Assembly: GCA_947623625.1 (NCBI GenBank)
Contig: CANQHD010000008.1
Location: forward strand, 1 to 35,814
DNA from: an uncultured Bacilli bacterium
Lineage (GTDB): Bacteria > Bacillota_I > Bacilli_A > RF39 > UBA660
Direction of reading: 5' to 3'
Length of the DNA stretch: 35,814 bases
Part shown: positions 15,889 to 24,530 of the stretch, piece after piece
Layout of the letters: each line of letters starts with the position of its first letter
Position numbering within the stretch: position 1 is the first letter of the stretch
Program-made: the position numbers and the translations under genes
Notes under the pieces: generated by a model
What the model was told of the DNA's origin: nothing
Databases searched by the model: none
Seen by the model: only the letters and a program-made list of their open reading frames with translations

Positions 15889-15944
15889 AACACAAAACCT
15901 TCTTTCTTCTTTTCTATTCTATTATAACAAAAGGAGTTTAATTG

Positions 15945-16916
15945 ATGAAAAAAAAACTATTTTATTTGACAATTTTATTCGCATTTCTCTTTTGTTTTTT
16001 CATGGTTTTAATCTTTCCTAAAAACACGATTCTTATTGCAGAAAATGCTCTTACTGTCTTTAAAGAAAAACTATTTCCTTCTCTTTTTCCCTTTTTAGTC
16101 TTAGGAGAAATACTTATTTTACTCGGTATTCCAAATTATCTTTCAGTTCTTTTAGATAAACCCTTTCGCTCCATATTTAAAATGAGTGGAACCTCTTCAT
16201 TTTTGATTCTAATTAGTCTGTTTTCAGGCTTTCCAAGTGGACCTAAATTTACAAAGAAAATCTATTTAAAAGGAGAGATTTCAAAAGATGAAGCCAATCG
16301 CCTATTACAAATTGTCCATTTCTCAAATCCCCTTTTTGTCCTTGGAACTGTTCACTTCATTGTCAAAAATAATCCCGTTACGTATCTCATATTATTTTCT
16401 CATATTCTTTCAAATTTTCTTCTTTTATTTCTAACGAGAGGTCAACAAAAGCTTTCCTTTTCTAAAACCCAAAAAACTTTTCAATCCACTTTCAACACTT
16501 ACGCACAAAATATAACTCAATTTGGGATGGATCTTTTGGATGCGATTAAAAGTAGTATTGATACCCTCCTTTTTATGCTGGGCTCGGTTACATTTTTTAT
16601 GATATTATCCTCCTTCTTAAAACAAGGAATTCCAACACTTTTCCTTAAGACATTTCTTACAGGAGTCCTAGATTTAACAACCGGTATCTTAGCGCTTGAT
16701 CAGTTTTCTTCACATCTTTTTATTCAAGGAGTACTCGCTACTTTTTTCTTAAGTTTTGGAAGTTTATCTGTCCACATTCAAGTCTTCAATGCTTTAAAAG
16801 AGACGAATTTATCTTTTTCATCTTTTTTTAAAGGGCGAATTTACGCATCTATTTTATCCATTGTTTTATTCAGCTTATTATACACTTTCTTGATAATTAA
16901 CGGGGGCTGTTATTAA
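15945..16916 (+). CDS. ylbJ: sporulation integral membrane protein YlbJ
   Basis: Polytopic membrane protein (323 aa, about eight helices) of the nucleoside-transporter gate-like family. The core ENALTVFKEKLFPSLFPFLVLGEIL, then LFSGFPSGPKFTKKIYLKGEISKDEANRLLQIVHFSNPLFVLGTV, matches YlbJ, which in B. subtilis is sigma-E controlled and needed for spore cortex formation. Start ATG 15945 has AAGGAG 8 nt upstream; the ORF-track TTG directly before it is less likely. Its 3' end overlaps the convergent prepilin gene by 39 nt. Two Gates-like halves are separated by a charged loop (KLSFSKTQKTFQ). Confidence 0.85.
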   Translation: MKKKLFYLTILFAFLFCFFMVLIFPKNTILIAENALTVFKEKLFPSLFPFLVLGEILILLGIPNYLSVLLDKPFRSIFKMSGTSSFLILISLFSGFPSGPKFTKKIYLKGEISKDEANRLLQIVHFSNPLFVLGTVHFIVKNNPVTYLILFSHILSNFLLLFLTRGQQKLSFSKTQKTFQSTFNTYAQNITQFGMDLLDAIKSSIDTLLFMLGSVTFFMILSSFLKQGIPTLFLKTFLTGVLDLTTGILALDQFSSHLFIQGVLATFFLSFGSLSVHIQVFNALKETNLSFSSFFKGRIYASILSIVLFSLLYTFLIINGGCY

Positions 16917-17381
16917 AAGACGCTTTTTTTGATTCAAATTCGGATGTTCTAATACAATTTCTAAAGAAATAAAACGTCCTGTTCCACTTCCTACGAATTT
17001 AAATTGGTAACTTGCGATTTTCAAATCGACAATTTTCGGAAAATCATAACGAATTTCTTTTCCAGTCGCTCCATATCGAATAAACATCTCACTTTGATTC
17101 AATACAAGATGTGTTTGATTGCTACCATCTTTCGCCGTTTTTAAATAAAAAGTGACTGAACTACCTGAAATAGAGGCATTTGTTAATCTTCTTTTAATTA
17201 AATCATCTTGAATCATTTTAGTTGTCGTATTAATAAAGGCTTGTAGAGATGTTTCAAATGATGAAATTTGCTGTTTGTTTTTATAGTTTAAAACAACATC
17301 AAAAAGTCCAATAGCAATCGCTGAGACAATGATAAAAGAAACAAGCAATTCAATAGATGTAAATCCTTTTTTATCCAGCAT
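16878..17381 (-). CDS. prepilin-like protein (minor pilin or pseudopilin)
   Basis: A 167-aa type IV prepilin. The class III signal KKG|FTSIELLVSFIIVSAIAIGLFDVV has the cleavage Gly and the conserved Glu at position +5, followed by a polar beta-rich head (SSVTFYLKTAKDG, RFISLEIVLEHPN). The head pattern recalls PilW/ComGF-type minor pilins, but identity is too weak for a name. It overlaps the upstream prepilin gene by 11 nt and the 3' end of ylbJ by 39 nt on the opposite strand. No prepilin peptidase is in the window. Confidence 0.78.
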   Translation of the reverse strand: MLDKKGFTSIELLVSFIIVSAIAIGLFDVVLNYKNKQQISSFETSLQAFINTTTKMIQDDLIKRRLTNASISGSSVTFYLKTAKDGSNQTHLVLNQSEMFIRYGATGKEIRYDFPKIVDLKIASYQFKFVGSGTGRFISLEIVLEHPNLNQKKRLLITAPVNYQESV

Positions 17382-17895
17382 TTTTTCTCACCTCAATCGT
17401 TCCATAACTACTTGCTTCTTCAATACGCACATCTTTCATTTCAACAATAACATGATAAAGATCGGGTTCATTTTTGTATTTCGGAAGCGTATTTAAATAA
17501 TCTTTTAATTCTCTTGTAAAACGTGTCTCATCTTTAATATAGTTTTTAAATTCATCTAAAGTTGCACTTGTCAAATAGATCTTTTGAATATAATTGACAC
17601 TTTTAAAGTTTTCACAAAAAGACACGTCTTTATAATATTGGCAATCTGTCACATCTAAGTAGCCATTTTGCAAACTAAATATTTCTTCTTGTCCTTTATC
17701 TAAAATCATTTTACGTGCCCAATGAGCAACATATTTTGAAGAGACAGAATCATAATAGCCCCTTCGTTCATATTCTGCAATAATGGGAAAAATATTGGTA
17801 TAAAGAAGCGTTAAAAGCGACATGATAAAAACACTCACTATCAATGTTTCAACAAGAACAAAACCCCTTTGCTTTTTCCTCATTTCAAACTTCAC
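17371..17895 (-). CDS. prepilin-like protein (minor pilin)
   Basis: A 174-aa prepilin with KKQRG|FVLVETLIVSVFIMSLLTLLYTNIF: processing Gly, Glu at +5 and a hydrophobic helix. The head has two Cys (DCQYY and SFCENF, 11 residues apart) that could form a disulfide, and ends with VEMKDVRIEEASSYGTIEVRK. It is the first gene of the pair and divergent from the ATPase gene 70 nt away, so the two transcripts may share control. The longer N-terminal leader resembles minor pilins such as PilV or ComGE. The specific subtype cannot be assigned. Confidence 0.78.
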   Translation of the reverse strand: MKFEMRKKQRGFVLVETLIVSVFIMSLLTLLYTNIFPIIAEYERRGYYDSVSSKYVAHWARKMILDKGQEEIFSLQNGYLDVTDCQYYKDVSFCENFKSVNYIQKIYLTSATLDEFKNYIKDETRFTRELKDYLNTLPKYKNEPDLYHVIVEMKDVRIEEASSYGTIEVRKNAG

Positions 17896-17898
17896 CTC

Positions 17899-17927
17899 TT
17901 GTTTATCTTCTAAAAATATTATATAAT
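17899..17927 (+). promoter_or_regulatory. predicted promoter of the pilus ATPase gene
   Basis: TTGTTT (17899-17904), 17-nt spacer, TATAAT (17922-17927). The transcript then carries AAGGAGG 5 nt before the ATG at 17966. Confidence 0.55.
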
Positions 17928-17965
17928 GAAATAAGATAAAATACTAGGGTAAAAAGGAGGCATTT

Positions 17966-19336
17966 ATGGTTGCTTATGATTTTACAAAAGTACCAGTCAT
18001 CAAAGTCGTTGATGATGTTATTGTTCAAGCAGCAAAGATGAATGCTAGTGATATACACTTTGACCCAAGAGAAAATGATTTATTAGTGCGCTTTCGAGTA
18101 GATGGTGATTTAAAAGACTATACAAGAGTTCCAAAAACATTTGAAAGAAACCTCATTACAAGAATAAAACTGCTTTCTAATATGAATATCACAGAAAACC
18201 GTCTCCCACAAGATGGTGCTATAAAAGGCGTTATTGGAGGGCTTGCTCTTGATATGCGTGTCTCAACTCTTCCAACCAATGAAGGAGAAAAATGTGTTAT
18301 TCGTATTCTAGACTACTCAAGAAGTTTATCTGGAATAGAAGCGTTAGGATTTAATGATACAAACTTTGAAAAATTAAAAAGAATGATCGAAGTTCCAAAT
18401 GGAATTATCTTAATTACAGGTGCAACAGGTTCTGGAAAAAGTACAACAGTCTACTCTATTTTACAAAGACTCAATAAACCAGAGACCAATATTATTACAG
18501 TTGAAGATCCAATAGAGATGAATCTTGAAGGATTAAATCAAGTACAGGTAAATAGTGAAATAGGTCTTGATTTCGCAACGGTTCTCCGTTCTATTTTAAG
18601 ACAAGATCCTAATGTCATTTTAATTGGAGAAATACGTGATAGTGAAACTGCGAAAATTGCTGTTCGAGCATCGATTACAGGACACTTGGTTTTATCCACC
18701 ATCCATACAAATAACTCTTTAAGTACCATTGAACGTCTTTTGGATATGAATGTTGAAAGATATTTATTATCCACCGCACTCACTGGAATTATCTCTCAAA
18801 GACTTGCGAAAATGCTCTGTCCAAACTGCCGTGTAAAAGTCCAAACAGATGCTTATCAAAAAAAGGTATTTAAAACTGCCCTAGGAATGGATGTCGATGA
18901 AGTTTATACGGCAAATGAAGAGGGATGCGATCAATGTAGTCATGGATATCATGGACGAATCGCCATTCAAGAAGTTCTTGTTTTAAATGATGTGATAAGG
19001 GATGCTTTAAATAATGAAAATCTTGATCGAGATGATTTAAGAAAACTTGTCTATAAAGGAGACGTTATTACAATGCTACAAGATGGACTTGGAAAAGTTT
19101 TAACAGGAACAACTTCTTTTGAAGAAATATATCGAATCATTGATATTGATGATGATCTTGAACAAATCAAAGAAATTTCTATCGTACAAGAAGATCAGAC
19201 AGACAATCAAGAAGCATCTCAAAACGTTGAAAAGTCGAAAAAGGAAGATGCTCTTGCACCACCTCAGATCACAATCCCATCCCTTGATTCTTTCATTGTT
19301 AATAATCCTTATCCAGGTACTGTAAAAACAGAATAA
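17966..19336 (+). CDS. type IV pilus assembly / type II secretion ATPase (PilB/GspE family)
   Basis: Cytosolic hexameric ATPase that drives pilin polymerisation. It starts directly in the N2 domain (AAKMNASDIHFDPRENDLLVRFRVDGDL), without the usual N1/MshEN domain. Walker A GATGSGKST is near residues 151-159, Asp box VEDPIE, Walker B NVILIGEIRD near 215, His box HLVLSTIHTNN, and the zinc four-Cys module CPNC...CDQC near 285-325. After about residue 385 there is a 70-aa tail, acidic and Gln-rich (VQEDQTDNQEASQN) and ending PPQITIPSLDSFIVNNPYPG, which is not part of the family. No PilC platform, retraction ATPase or major pilin is in the window. It may serve competence, adhesion or secretion. 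Confidence 0.93.
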   Translation: MVAYDFTKVPVIKVVDDVIVQAAKMNASDIHFDPRENDLLVRFRVDGDLKDYTRVPKTFERNLITRIKLLSNMNITENRLPQDGAIKGVIGGLALDMRVSTLPTNEGEKCVIRILDYSRSLSGIEALGFNDTNFEKLKRMIEVPNGIILITGATGSGKSTTVYSILQRLNKPETNIITVEDPIEMNLEGLNQVQVNSEIGLDFATVLRSILRQDPNVILIGEIRDSETAKIAVRASITGHLVLSTIHTNNSLSTIERLLDMNVERYLLSTALTGIISQRLAKMLCPNCRVKVQTDAYQKKVFKTALGMDVDEVYTANEEGCDQCSHGYHGRIAIQEVLVLNDVIRDALNNENLDRDDLRKLVYKGDVITMLQDGLGKVLTGTTSFEEIYRIIDIDDDLEQIKEISIVQEDQTDNQEASQNVEKSKKEDALAPPQITIPSLDSFIVNNPYPGTVKTE

Positions 19337-19354
19337 TAAAGCTTATGATAAGGC

Positions 19355-19389
19355 AAAGAAGTCACAGAAGAAATTTTGTGACTTCTTTT
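19355..19389 (+). terminator. terminator of the pilus ATPase gene
   Basis: Perfect 12-bp stem AAAGAAGTCACA / TGTGACTTCTTT with a 10-nt loop and one further T after the stem (four Ts in all at its 3' end). Confidence 0.8.
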
Positions 19390-19397
19390 GTGAGTAG

Positions 19398-19427
19398 AAA
19401 AAAGAATGATAACTTTCTATCATTCTT
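19398..19427 (-). terminator. terminator of the autolysin gene
   Basis: Perfect 10-bp stem AAGAATGATA / TATCATTCTT with a 6-nt loop; on the minus strand it is followed by a run of T (six counting two in the stem). The TAA stop of the autolysin (19428-19426) overlaps the first arm. Confidence 0.8.
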
Positions 19428-22400
19428 ACTGAACTTCGAGTTCAATTCTATAACGCAAATCATCTCGGATTTTGAAAGAATAAGACTTATCCTGATATTT
19501 CCACTTAACATCATCCACTTTTCTCAGTAATAACTCTGTCAGTTCTCCAAAATCTTCAACATTACTCTTTGTTCGAATATAAATAGCATAATTTCCTTTT
19601 GGAATATTTTTCAAATCGATTTTTGCATCGAACCAAGCCCTTGTCTTATCCATATTATCTCCTAGAGTTTGTCCTACTTGATAAAGTCCATCTGTTATAC
19701 TTCCTAGTGAATAACGGTATTTTTGATAAGTTTTGGTATTTTCAAAAATGATTTCTCGCTCAACTTGACGAGCTTTATTCAAATCCATTCCAATGGAATA
19801 TGATGTTCCTTTCAAGTGAAGAAGATTATCTTCAAAAGCAAAAGTTCGGTATTGATTATAGGCATTATAGAAACTATTGGCTGTTTTTAAAGCAATTTTG
19901 TCGCTTCTTACGATCAGCTCTAATGCAGCGGTTCCATCTTGGTAATTATCTCTTGTTGTTATGGTTTTCTTTCCTTGATAAGTTGCAACTTGGTCTTTCA
20001 AAATTTTATTGGTAACGAGCGTTTTCGCATATGTTTTATCAGCTGTTGTCACAATATACATTCTATAGTCTCCATCACTAAGCTTATCCACATCAATAGC
20101 TCCCTTAAACCAAGAATACGTATAATCTTTATCATCAGTACTATAAACTGGACGTGTCATTTCTTTTTTATCGCGAATTTGGTTAAGAGCTTGCTTGATT
20201 TCATCACCTGTATCAATATTTTCAAAAATCAAATCGAATGTTACTTTTGTATTTTCACTGTGTTGAACGCCTTGAATCGCATTATATCCTTTAATTGTTA
20301 ATTTTCCATCCACATCTTTTAGTGAATCAAAATAGAAACTTCCTGTTTTCTCAACAAGCATATCGATATCCTCTAAAACGTAAACAGAAATCACTTTTGT
20401 CGTTGTCTGTTGATAAGAATCTGTTACTTGATAAGTCACTTGATACTCACCTGTTTTGTTAAGATCTACTGAATTATCGCGAACAACAATCTTACTTGTT
20501 AAATTTCCATCTTCTTTATCTGTTGCTGTTACTCCATCAAGTGGGTTAAAGCTTGTGTGTACTTCGACTCTTCTATCTTCTGCTTGAATGACTGGTTTTT
20601 CATTTTCAATAACGGTTACTGTAATTGTCTTGGTTGTTGTTTGATTTGCATTATCTCTAACGCGATAGATAACTTGATATTTTCCTACTTTATCAATATT
20701 AACAGGATTTTGAACAACTTCTATTTTACTCGTTAAATTTCCATCTTCATCATCTTCAGCACGCACTCCATCTAAAGGATTATATTTTGTTCCTTGGACA
20801 ATCGTTTTATCACTTGCTTCAATTCTTGGTGGATTATTTGCAAGAGTAGAGGCATTTTTAGAAATCGTAACCCCCTCATAAGACTGGAGCATCCAACCAT
20901 ATCTTGCTAGGTTTCCTGATAAATCAAGAGGAACTTTATACCAAGTCTTTCCACTAGATTGCTTCTCTTCAAGAATTGGAATATAAGAGTTTGTATATTG
21001 GGTTCCAAGTTGAGTGCTATTTTCTTTCATTTCACTCCATATTTCAGTATACCAATTATATTTAGGATTGAGCGTAATCGTTGTTTTTCCATAACTGTTT
21101 GCAACAATTTTAATGGAAGATGCGGCAACCCACTCTTTTTGATCTTTACTATAGTCTGAAGTAACCAAGTAAGAGACAGCTTCATTATCCTTATTATAAG
21201 CAATAGCATAAATCATAACATATCGATCACTTAAAAGCGTTTGACCTTTTCTAGATGTAAGCGCTGAATCATAGTAATAATCTGTATTTTTGACACTCAG
21301 CCCTACTTTTGGTTTTAAAGTTGTATTTTCAGTTAACAAATCATATTCATAATCTCTATCTTGATACTCTGTTACACTGTTTGGTGAAATATAACCTTTT
21401 TTACCTTTGTTGATTTTCTTAACATAAGCAGCTGGAACATAAACTGTTGCATTCCAGTTATAATCCGTATTGGTTATTTCATTATAGTTTCCATCAATGT
21501 TTAAATCACTGACAACTTGATACCATGTTGTATTCCCATTTACACTGCTTCCTTTTTTCTCACCAACGATAACAACAGCATCTTCTGCTTCTGGATAATT
21601 ATAGATAGCTTGAGCACTTTCACTTGCATCTCGTCTTGCATCCACAGATTGTGTAGTCACTCCTAATTGATAATAATTATAGTCTTGAAGTCCTTTTGAC
21701 TTATCAAAACTATAATAATGCGCTGCCATTTTCTCACTCCAAAAGGCATCGGAAGCATATTTTACATTCATTCCACTCAATTTATTTCCAAATTGAGGTC
21801 CAAAATAACGCCAATCACGAGGATGAGCATAACCATAAGTAATCCACTTGGAAGCATAACCTAAAATACTATTTGCAAATGTCGCATACCATTTTGCTGA
21901 CTCAATTGGACTACTGTCAACTGCATCAAGACCAAAGCCGTTATTTTTATTAATGGCTAAATCACTTCGTCCATTGCCTGTTTCATTGCGACTTAAACTA
22001 AGAGCTAACAGTGCATTCACACCATATTTTTCTTGAGCATAATAGAAAAATGTTCCTTTACCATAAAGTCTAGAAGTCCCATTTTCAGAAGCATTTCCAT
22101 AAGTATCACCCGTTGCTCCTAAAGAAGAACGAATATACTCATCAATATTCATACTAGAATAACTTGTTTTCGTATGATTCGATAAATACATATAATAGTT
22201 ATAATACGCATCATTTTTATTGACAGCATTTTGATAATTACCATTTTTATAATCTTTAATCATCGCTGTTCGATCTGAGTAAAAATAATGTCCATCGTAA
22301 CTATAATACGTTCCTGTATTTAACATATCTGGTTTCGGTCCAATTGTACTTCCACTAGAACCTGTATAATCATTTTGAATTTTTGAAACATAATTATGAC

Positions 22401-22947
22401 GAATATAATCATTCGTAACGGTATAACTACTGCTTGATTTTACCCAAGTAATTGGAACAATTTCATAATTTATTTTTTCAATCCAACCAACTCGATCAGC
22501 TATTTTTACTTTTGCAACCCACATATTTTTATTATTCGAATAAGTCGCATCTAGCAAAGCGCCATCAATTCCTCCCATTTGTGCAGAGGCATACATATAA
22601 GTAAAAGCATAGGTTAAGTTCTCTGTCGTATATACATTTGTCATATCAGGAGAAACAACTAAATCAAGAAGCGCAACATTCGCATCTACAATCGCAGTTT
22701 TATTATTAACTTTTGTCATAATGGCAAGATCATCTGCCCCATTTTGACGCATCCAATTTCTCGCCTCTTCAAATGTGTTTTGACAACTAACAGGAACAAT
22801 TAACCCATCTGAATGAAATCCTGCGACTTCAAAATTTCCACATAATGCTTTATCTTGATAATCTTGTGATGAAAAAGCATGTGCATCTTCTGGAAGAAGA
22901 AAAAAGCAAAAAGTTATAAAGAAAAGAAATAAAAACTTCTTTTTCAT
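19426..22947 (-). CDS. large secreted glucosaminidase-type autolysin with Ig-like and SH3-like modules
   Basis: Signal peptide residues 1-24 (FFITFCFFLLPEDAHA). An N-terminal unknown segment (about 25-240, two Cys) leads to a GH73-type N-acetylglucosaminidase domain (about 250-410): GTFFYYAQEKYGVNALLALSLSRNETGNGRSDLAINKNNGFG, with likely catalytic Glu322 in RNETG. SH3-like wall-binding repeats follow at about 430-695, two DUF5011-type Ig-like repeats at about 704-860 (YNPLDGVRAEDDEDGNLTSKI and FNPLDGVTATDKEDGNLTSKI), then two divergent modules of about 145 aa (867-1020 and 1022-1173) sharing FEN, WFKGAIDVDKLSDGDYRMYI / WFDAKIDLKNIPKGNYAIYI. It has no LPXTG or membrane anchor. It would cleave wall glycan, probably during separation or remodelling. 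Own terminator; upstream TATAAT and GGAGGGGG site. Confidence 0.88.
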   Translation of the reverse strand: MKKKFLFLFFITFCFFLLPEDAHAFSSQDYQDKALCGNFEVAGFHSDGLIVPVSCQNTFEEARNWMRQNGADDLAIMTKVNNKTAIVDANVALLDLVVSPDMTNVYTTENLTYAFTYMYASAQMGGIDGALLDATYSNNKNMWVAKVKIADRVGWIEKINYEIVPITWVKSSSSYTVTNDYIRHNYVSKIQNDYTGSSGSTIGPKPDMLNTGTYYSYDGHYFYSDRTAMIKDYKNGNYQNAVNKNDAYYNYYMYLSNHTKTSYSSMNIDEYIRSSLGATGDTYGNASENGTSRLYGKGTFFYYAQEKYGVNALLALSLSRNETGNGRSDLAINKNNGFGLDAVDSSPIESAKWYATFANSILGYASKWITYGYAHPRDWRYFGPQFGNKLSGMNVKYASDAFWSEKMAAHYYSFDKSKGLQDYNYYQLGVTTQSVDARRDASESAQAIYNYPEAEDAVVIVGEKKGSSVNGNTTWYQVVSDLNIDGNYNEITNTDYNWNATVYVPAAYVKKINKGKKGYISPNSVTEYQDRDYEYDLLTENTTLKPKVGLSVKNTDYYYDSALTSRKGQTLLSDRYVMIYAIAYNKDNEAVSYLVTSDYSKDQKEWVAASSIKIVANSYGKTTITLNPKYNWYTEIWSEMKENSTQLGTQYTNSYIPILEEKQSSGKTWYKVPLDLSGNLARYGWMLQSYEGVTISKNASTLANNPPRIEASDKTIVQGTKYNPLDGVRAEDDEDGNLTSKIEVVQNPVNIDKVGKYQVIYRVRDNANQTTTKTITVTVIENEKPVIQAEDRRVEVHTSFNPLDGVTATDKEDGNLTSKIVVRDNSVDLNKTGEYQVTYQVTDSYQQTTTKVISVYVLEDIDMLVEKTGSFYFDSLKDVDGKLTIKGYNAIQGVQHSENTKVTFDLIFENIDTGDEIKQALNQIRDKKEMTRPVYSTDDKDYTYSWFKGAIDVDKLSDGDYRMYIVTTADKTYAKTLVTNKILKDQVATYQGKKTITTRDNYQDGTAALELIVRSDKIALKTANSFYNAYNQYRTFAFEDNLLHLKGTSYSIGMDLNKARQVEREIIFENTKTYQKYRYSLGSITDGLYQVGQTLGDNMDKTRAWFDAKIDLKNIPKGNYAIYIRTKSNVEDFGELTELLLRKVDDVKWKYQDKSYSFKIRDDLRYRIELEVQ

Positions 22948-23067
22948 ATTCTCCCCCTCCTATCCTATGGTTATATATATTATACTATAAAACATACAAA
23001 GATGGATATTATATTTTCGCATTTCTCATTTTTGACAACATTTTACAAAATATAACTTGAAAAATGA

Positions 23068-23086
23068 GCAAAAACTTCTTTTTTGC
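23068..23086 (-). terminator. terminator downstream of the gtrA operon
   Basis: Minus strand GCAAAAA-AGAAG-TTTTTGC then TCATTTTTC. Perfect 7-bp stem, but mostly A:T, with a T-rich stretch 2 nt later. Confidence 0.5.
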
Positions 23087-23110
23087 CCATTGACAAGATT
23101 TGACATTTTT

Positions 23111-23575
23111 TTAGTTTTCTTTTTTTTCTAAGAAAATTTTTCTCGTAATAAAGTTAAAAATCATAACAATGATGGTCGCAATTATTTTAGCCAACAAATA
23201 GTAAATACGTAACTCTTCCACACTCAACCACACAATCAAGTCGTTTAAAAGCAATCCAATAACACTTAAAAAGATAAAGACAATAAATTGCTTCTTCGCG
23301 CTTTTTTCATGATCTACTTCAAAAACCCATTGTACACTTGCGATATAATTATAAATAACAGAAACAGTAAATGAAAGAGTATTCGCAAGTAATACAGGTA
23401 AATGGAACCATTCCTTAAAAAGATAGAGTAAAACAAAATCAATTAAGAAGGCTGTTCCACCCACAATGGTAAATTTAAAAATTTGAATGAATAATTTTTC
23501 TGTTTTTGGACTTAGATGAATTCGAAATAAACGGAGGCATTTTTTGACAAAAACAGTCGCTTTATCTTCTTTCAT
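23111..23575 (-). CDS. GtrA-family membrane protein
   Basis: A 154-aa, four-helix membrane protein. GtrA proteins are thought to help flip polyprenyl-phosphate-linked sugars for modification of surface glycans. The family pattern FTIVGGTAFLIDFVLLYLF...NTLSFTVSVIYNYIASVQWVFEVDHEKSAKKQ is clear, ending in RKIFLEKKEN. Start ATG 23575 has GGAGGGG 5 nt upstream; the ORF-track ATG 12 nt earlier overlaps that site. It overlaps the GT2 gene upstream by 14 nt, so the two are coupled. Confidence 0.92.
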   Translation of the reverse strand: MKEDKATVFVKKCLRLFRIHLSPKTEKLFIQIFKFTIVGGTAFLIDFVLLYLFKEWFHLPVLLANTLSFTVSVIYNYIASVQWVFEVDHEKSAKKQFIVFIFLSVIGLLLNDLIVWLSVEELRIYYLLAKIIATIIVMIFNFITRKIFLEKKEN

Positions 23576-24515
23576 TTTCCCCTCCATCCGTCTTTCTTGT
23601 CTGAATCAAAATCAGTTCAAAAAGCTGCCGATGTTTTTTAACAACAACTTCCAATATAAGACCACAAACCATCATTAAAATAGAAATCATCAACATAAAT
23701 CCTGAAAAGATTAAAGTTGGATATCGTGGTACCAATCCTGTTTGAAAATACTCAACAAAAACAGGAACGCCAAAGATAACAGCAATCAAGAAGAATAAAA
23801 AACTAATAATTCCAAAAAATACGGTTGGTTTATATTCTTTAAAAAGTCTTGCAATTGTCTTTAAAACTCGAAAACCATCACTATAAGTGTTTAATTTAGA
23901 GACACTTCCCTTTGGGCGATCACGATACTCAACTGGAATTTCTTTTAAAAGAAAATTTTTATCGAGGGCATGAATCGTCATTTCTGTCTCAATTTCAAAT
24001 CCTTTAGAAAGAACAGGGAAAGTTTTGACAAAATCATAACTAAAAGCACGGTATCCTGTCATAATGTCTTGAATGTTACTTTTAAAAAGAGTATTAATCA
24101 GTCCACGAACTAGCCGATTTCCAAAGTTGTGGAAAGGACGTTTATTTTCTTTAAAATACGTAGAAGATAATCTGTCTCCGATTACCATATCTACTTTTTT
24201 ATCGAGGACATACGAACACATTTCTCGAGCATTTTCTTTTGGATAGGTGTCATCTCCATCGATCATTAAATAGCAATCTGCATCAATTTCTCGAAACATG
24301 GTACGAATAACATTCCCTTTTCCTTGCTTATATTCATAACGAACAATTGCCCCAGCTTTTTTGGCAATCTCATCGGTTTTATCAACTGAATTATTATCAT
24401 AAACATAGATATCTGCTTCTGGTAAAACCTCTTTGTAATCTTTTACGACTTTTTCAATCGTTTTTGCCTCATTGTAGCAAGGAATTAAAACAGCAATTTT
24501 TCTTTCTTTTTTCAT
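23562..24515 (-). CDS. GT2 polyprenyl-phosphate glycosyltransferase (DPM1/Gtr type) with C-terminal membrane helices
   Basis: A 317-aa inverting GT-A enzyme that most likely transfers a sugar from a nucleotide donor to polyprenyl phosphate on the inner membrane face. AVLIPCYNEAKTIEKVVKDY opens the fold; YVYDNNSVDKTDEIAKKAGA and the metal-binding MIDGDDTYP follow, then IQDIMTGYRAFS and SKGFEIETEMTIHAL. Two membrane helices (about 230-295) anchor it. It lies between the GT-C gene (15 nt gap) and gtrA (overlap), completing a three-component glycosylation set. The sugar is not predictable. Confidence 0.9.
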   Translation of the reverse strand: MKKERKIAVLIPCYNEAKTIEKVVKDYKEVLPEADIYVYDNNSVDKTDEIAKKAGAIVRYEYKQGKGNVIRTMFREIDADCYLMIDGDDTYPKENAREMCSYVLDKKVDMVIGDRLSSTYFKENKRPFHNFGNRLVRGLINTLFKSNIQDIMTGYRAFSYDFVKTFPVLSKGFEIETEMTIHALDKNFLLKEIPVEYRDRPKGSVSKLNTYSDGFRVLKTIARLFKEYKPTVFFGIISFLFFLIAVIFGVPVFVEYFQTGLVPRYPTLIFSGFMLMISILMMVCGLILEVVVKKHRQLFELILIQTRKTDGGENERR

Positions 24516-24530
24516 ACATACCTCTTTTTT

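Noticed and set aside
18538-18783. 81-aa minus-strand ORF inside the pilus ATPase gene
   Set aside because: Out-of-frame shadow of a strongly conserved coding region.
21027-21209. 60-aa minus-strand ORF inside the autolysin gene
   Set aside because: Alternate frame of a long well-supported gene on the same strand.
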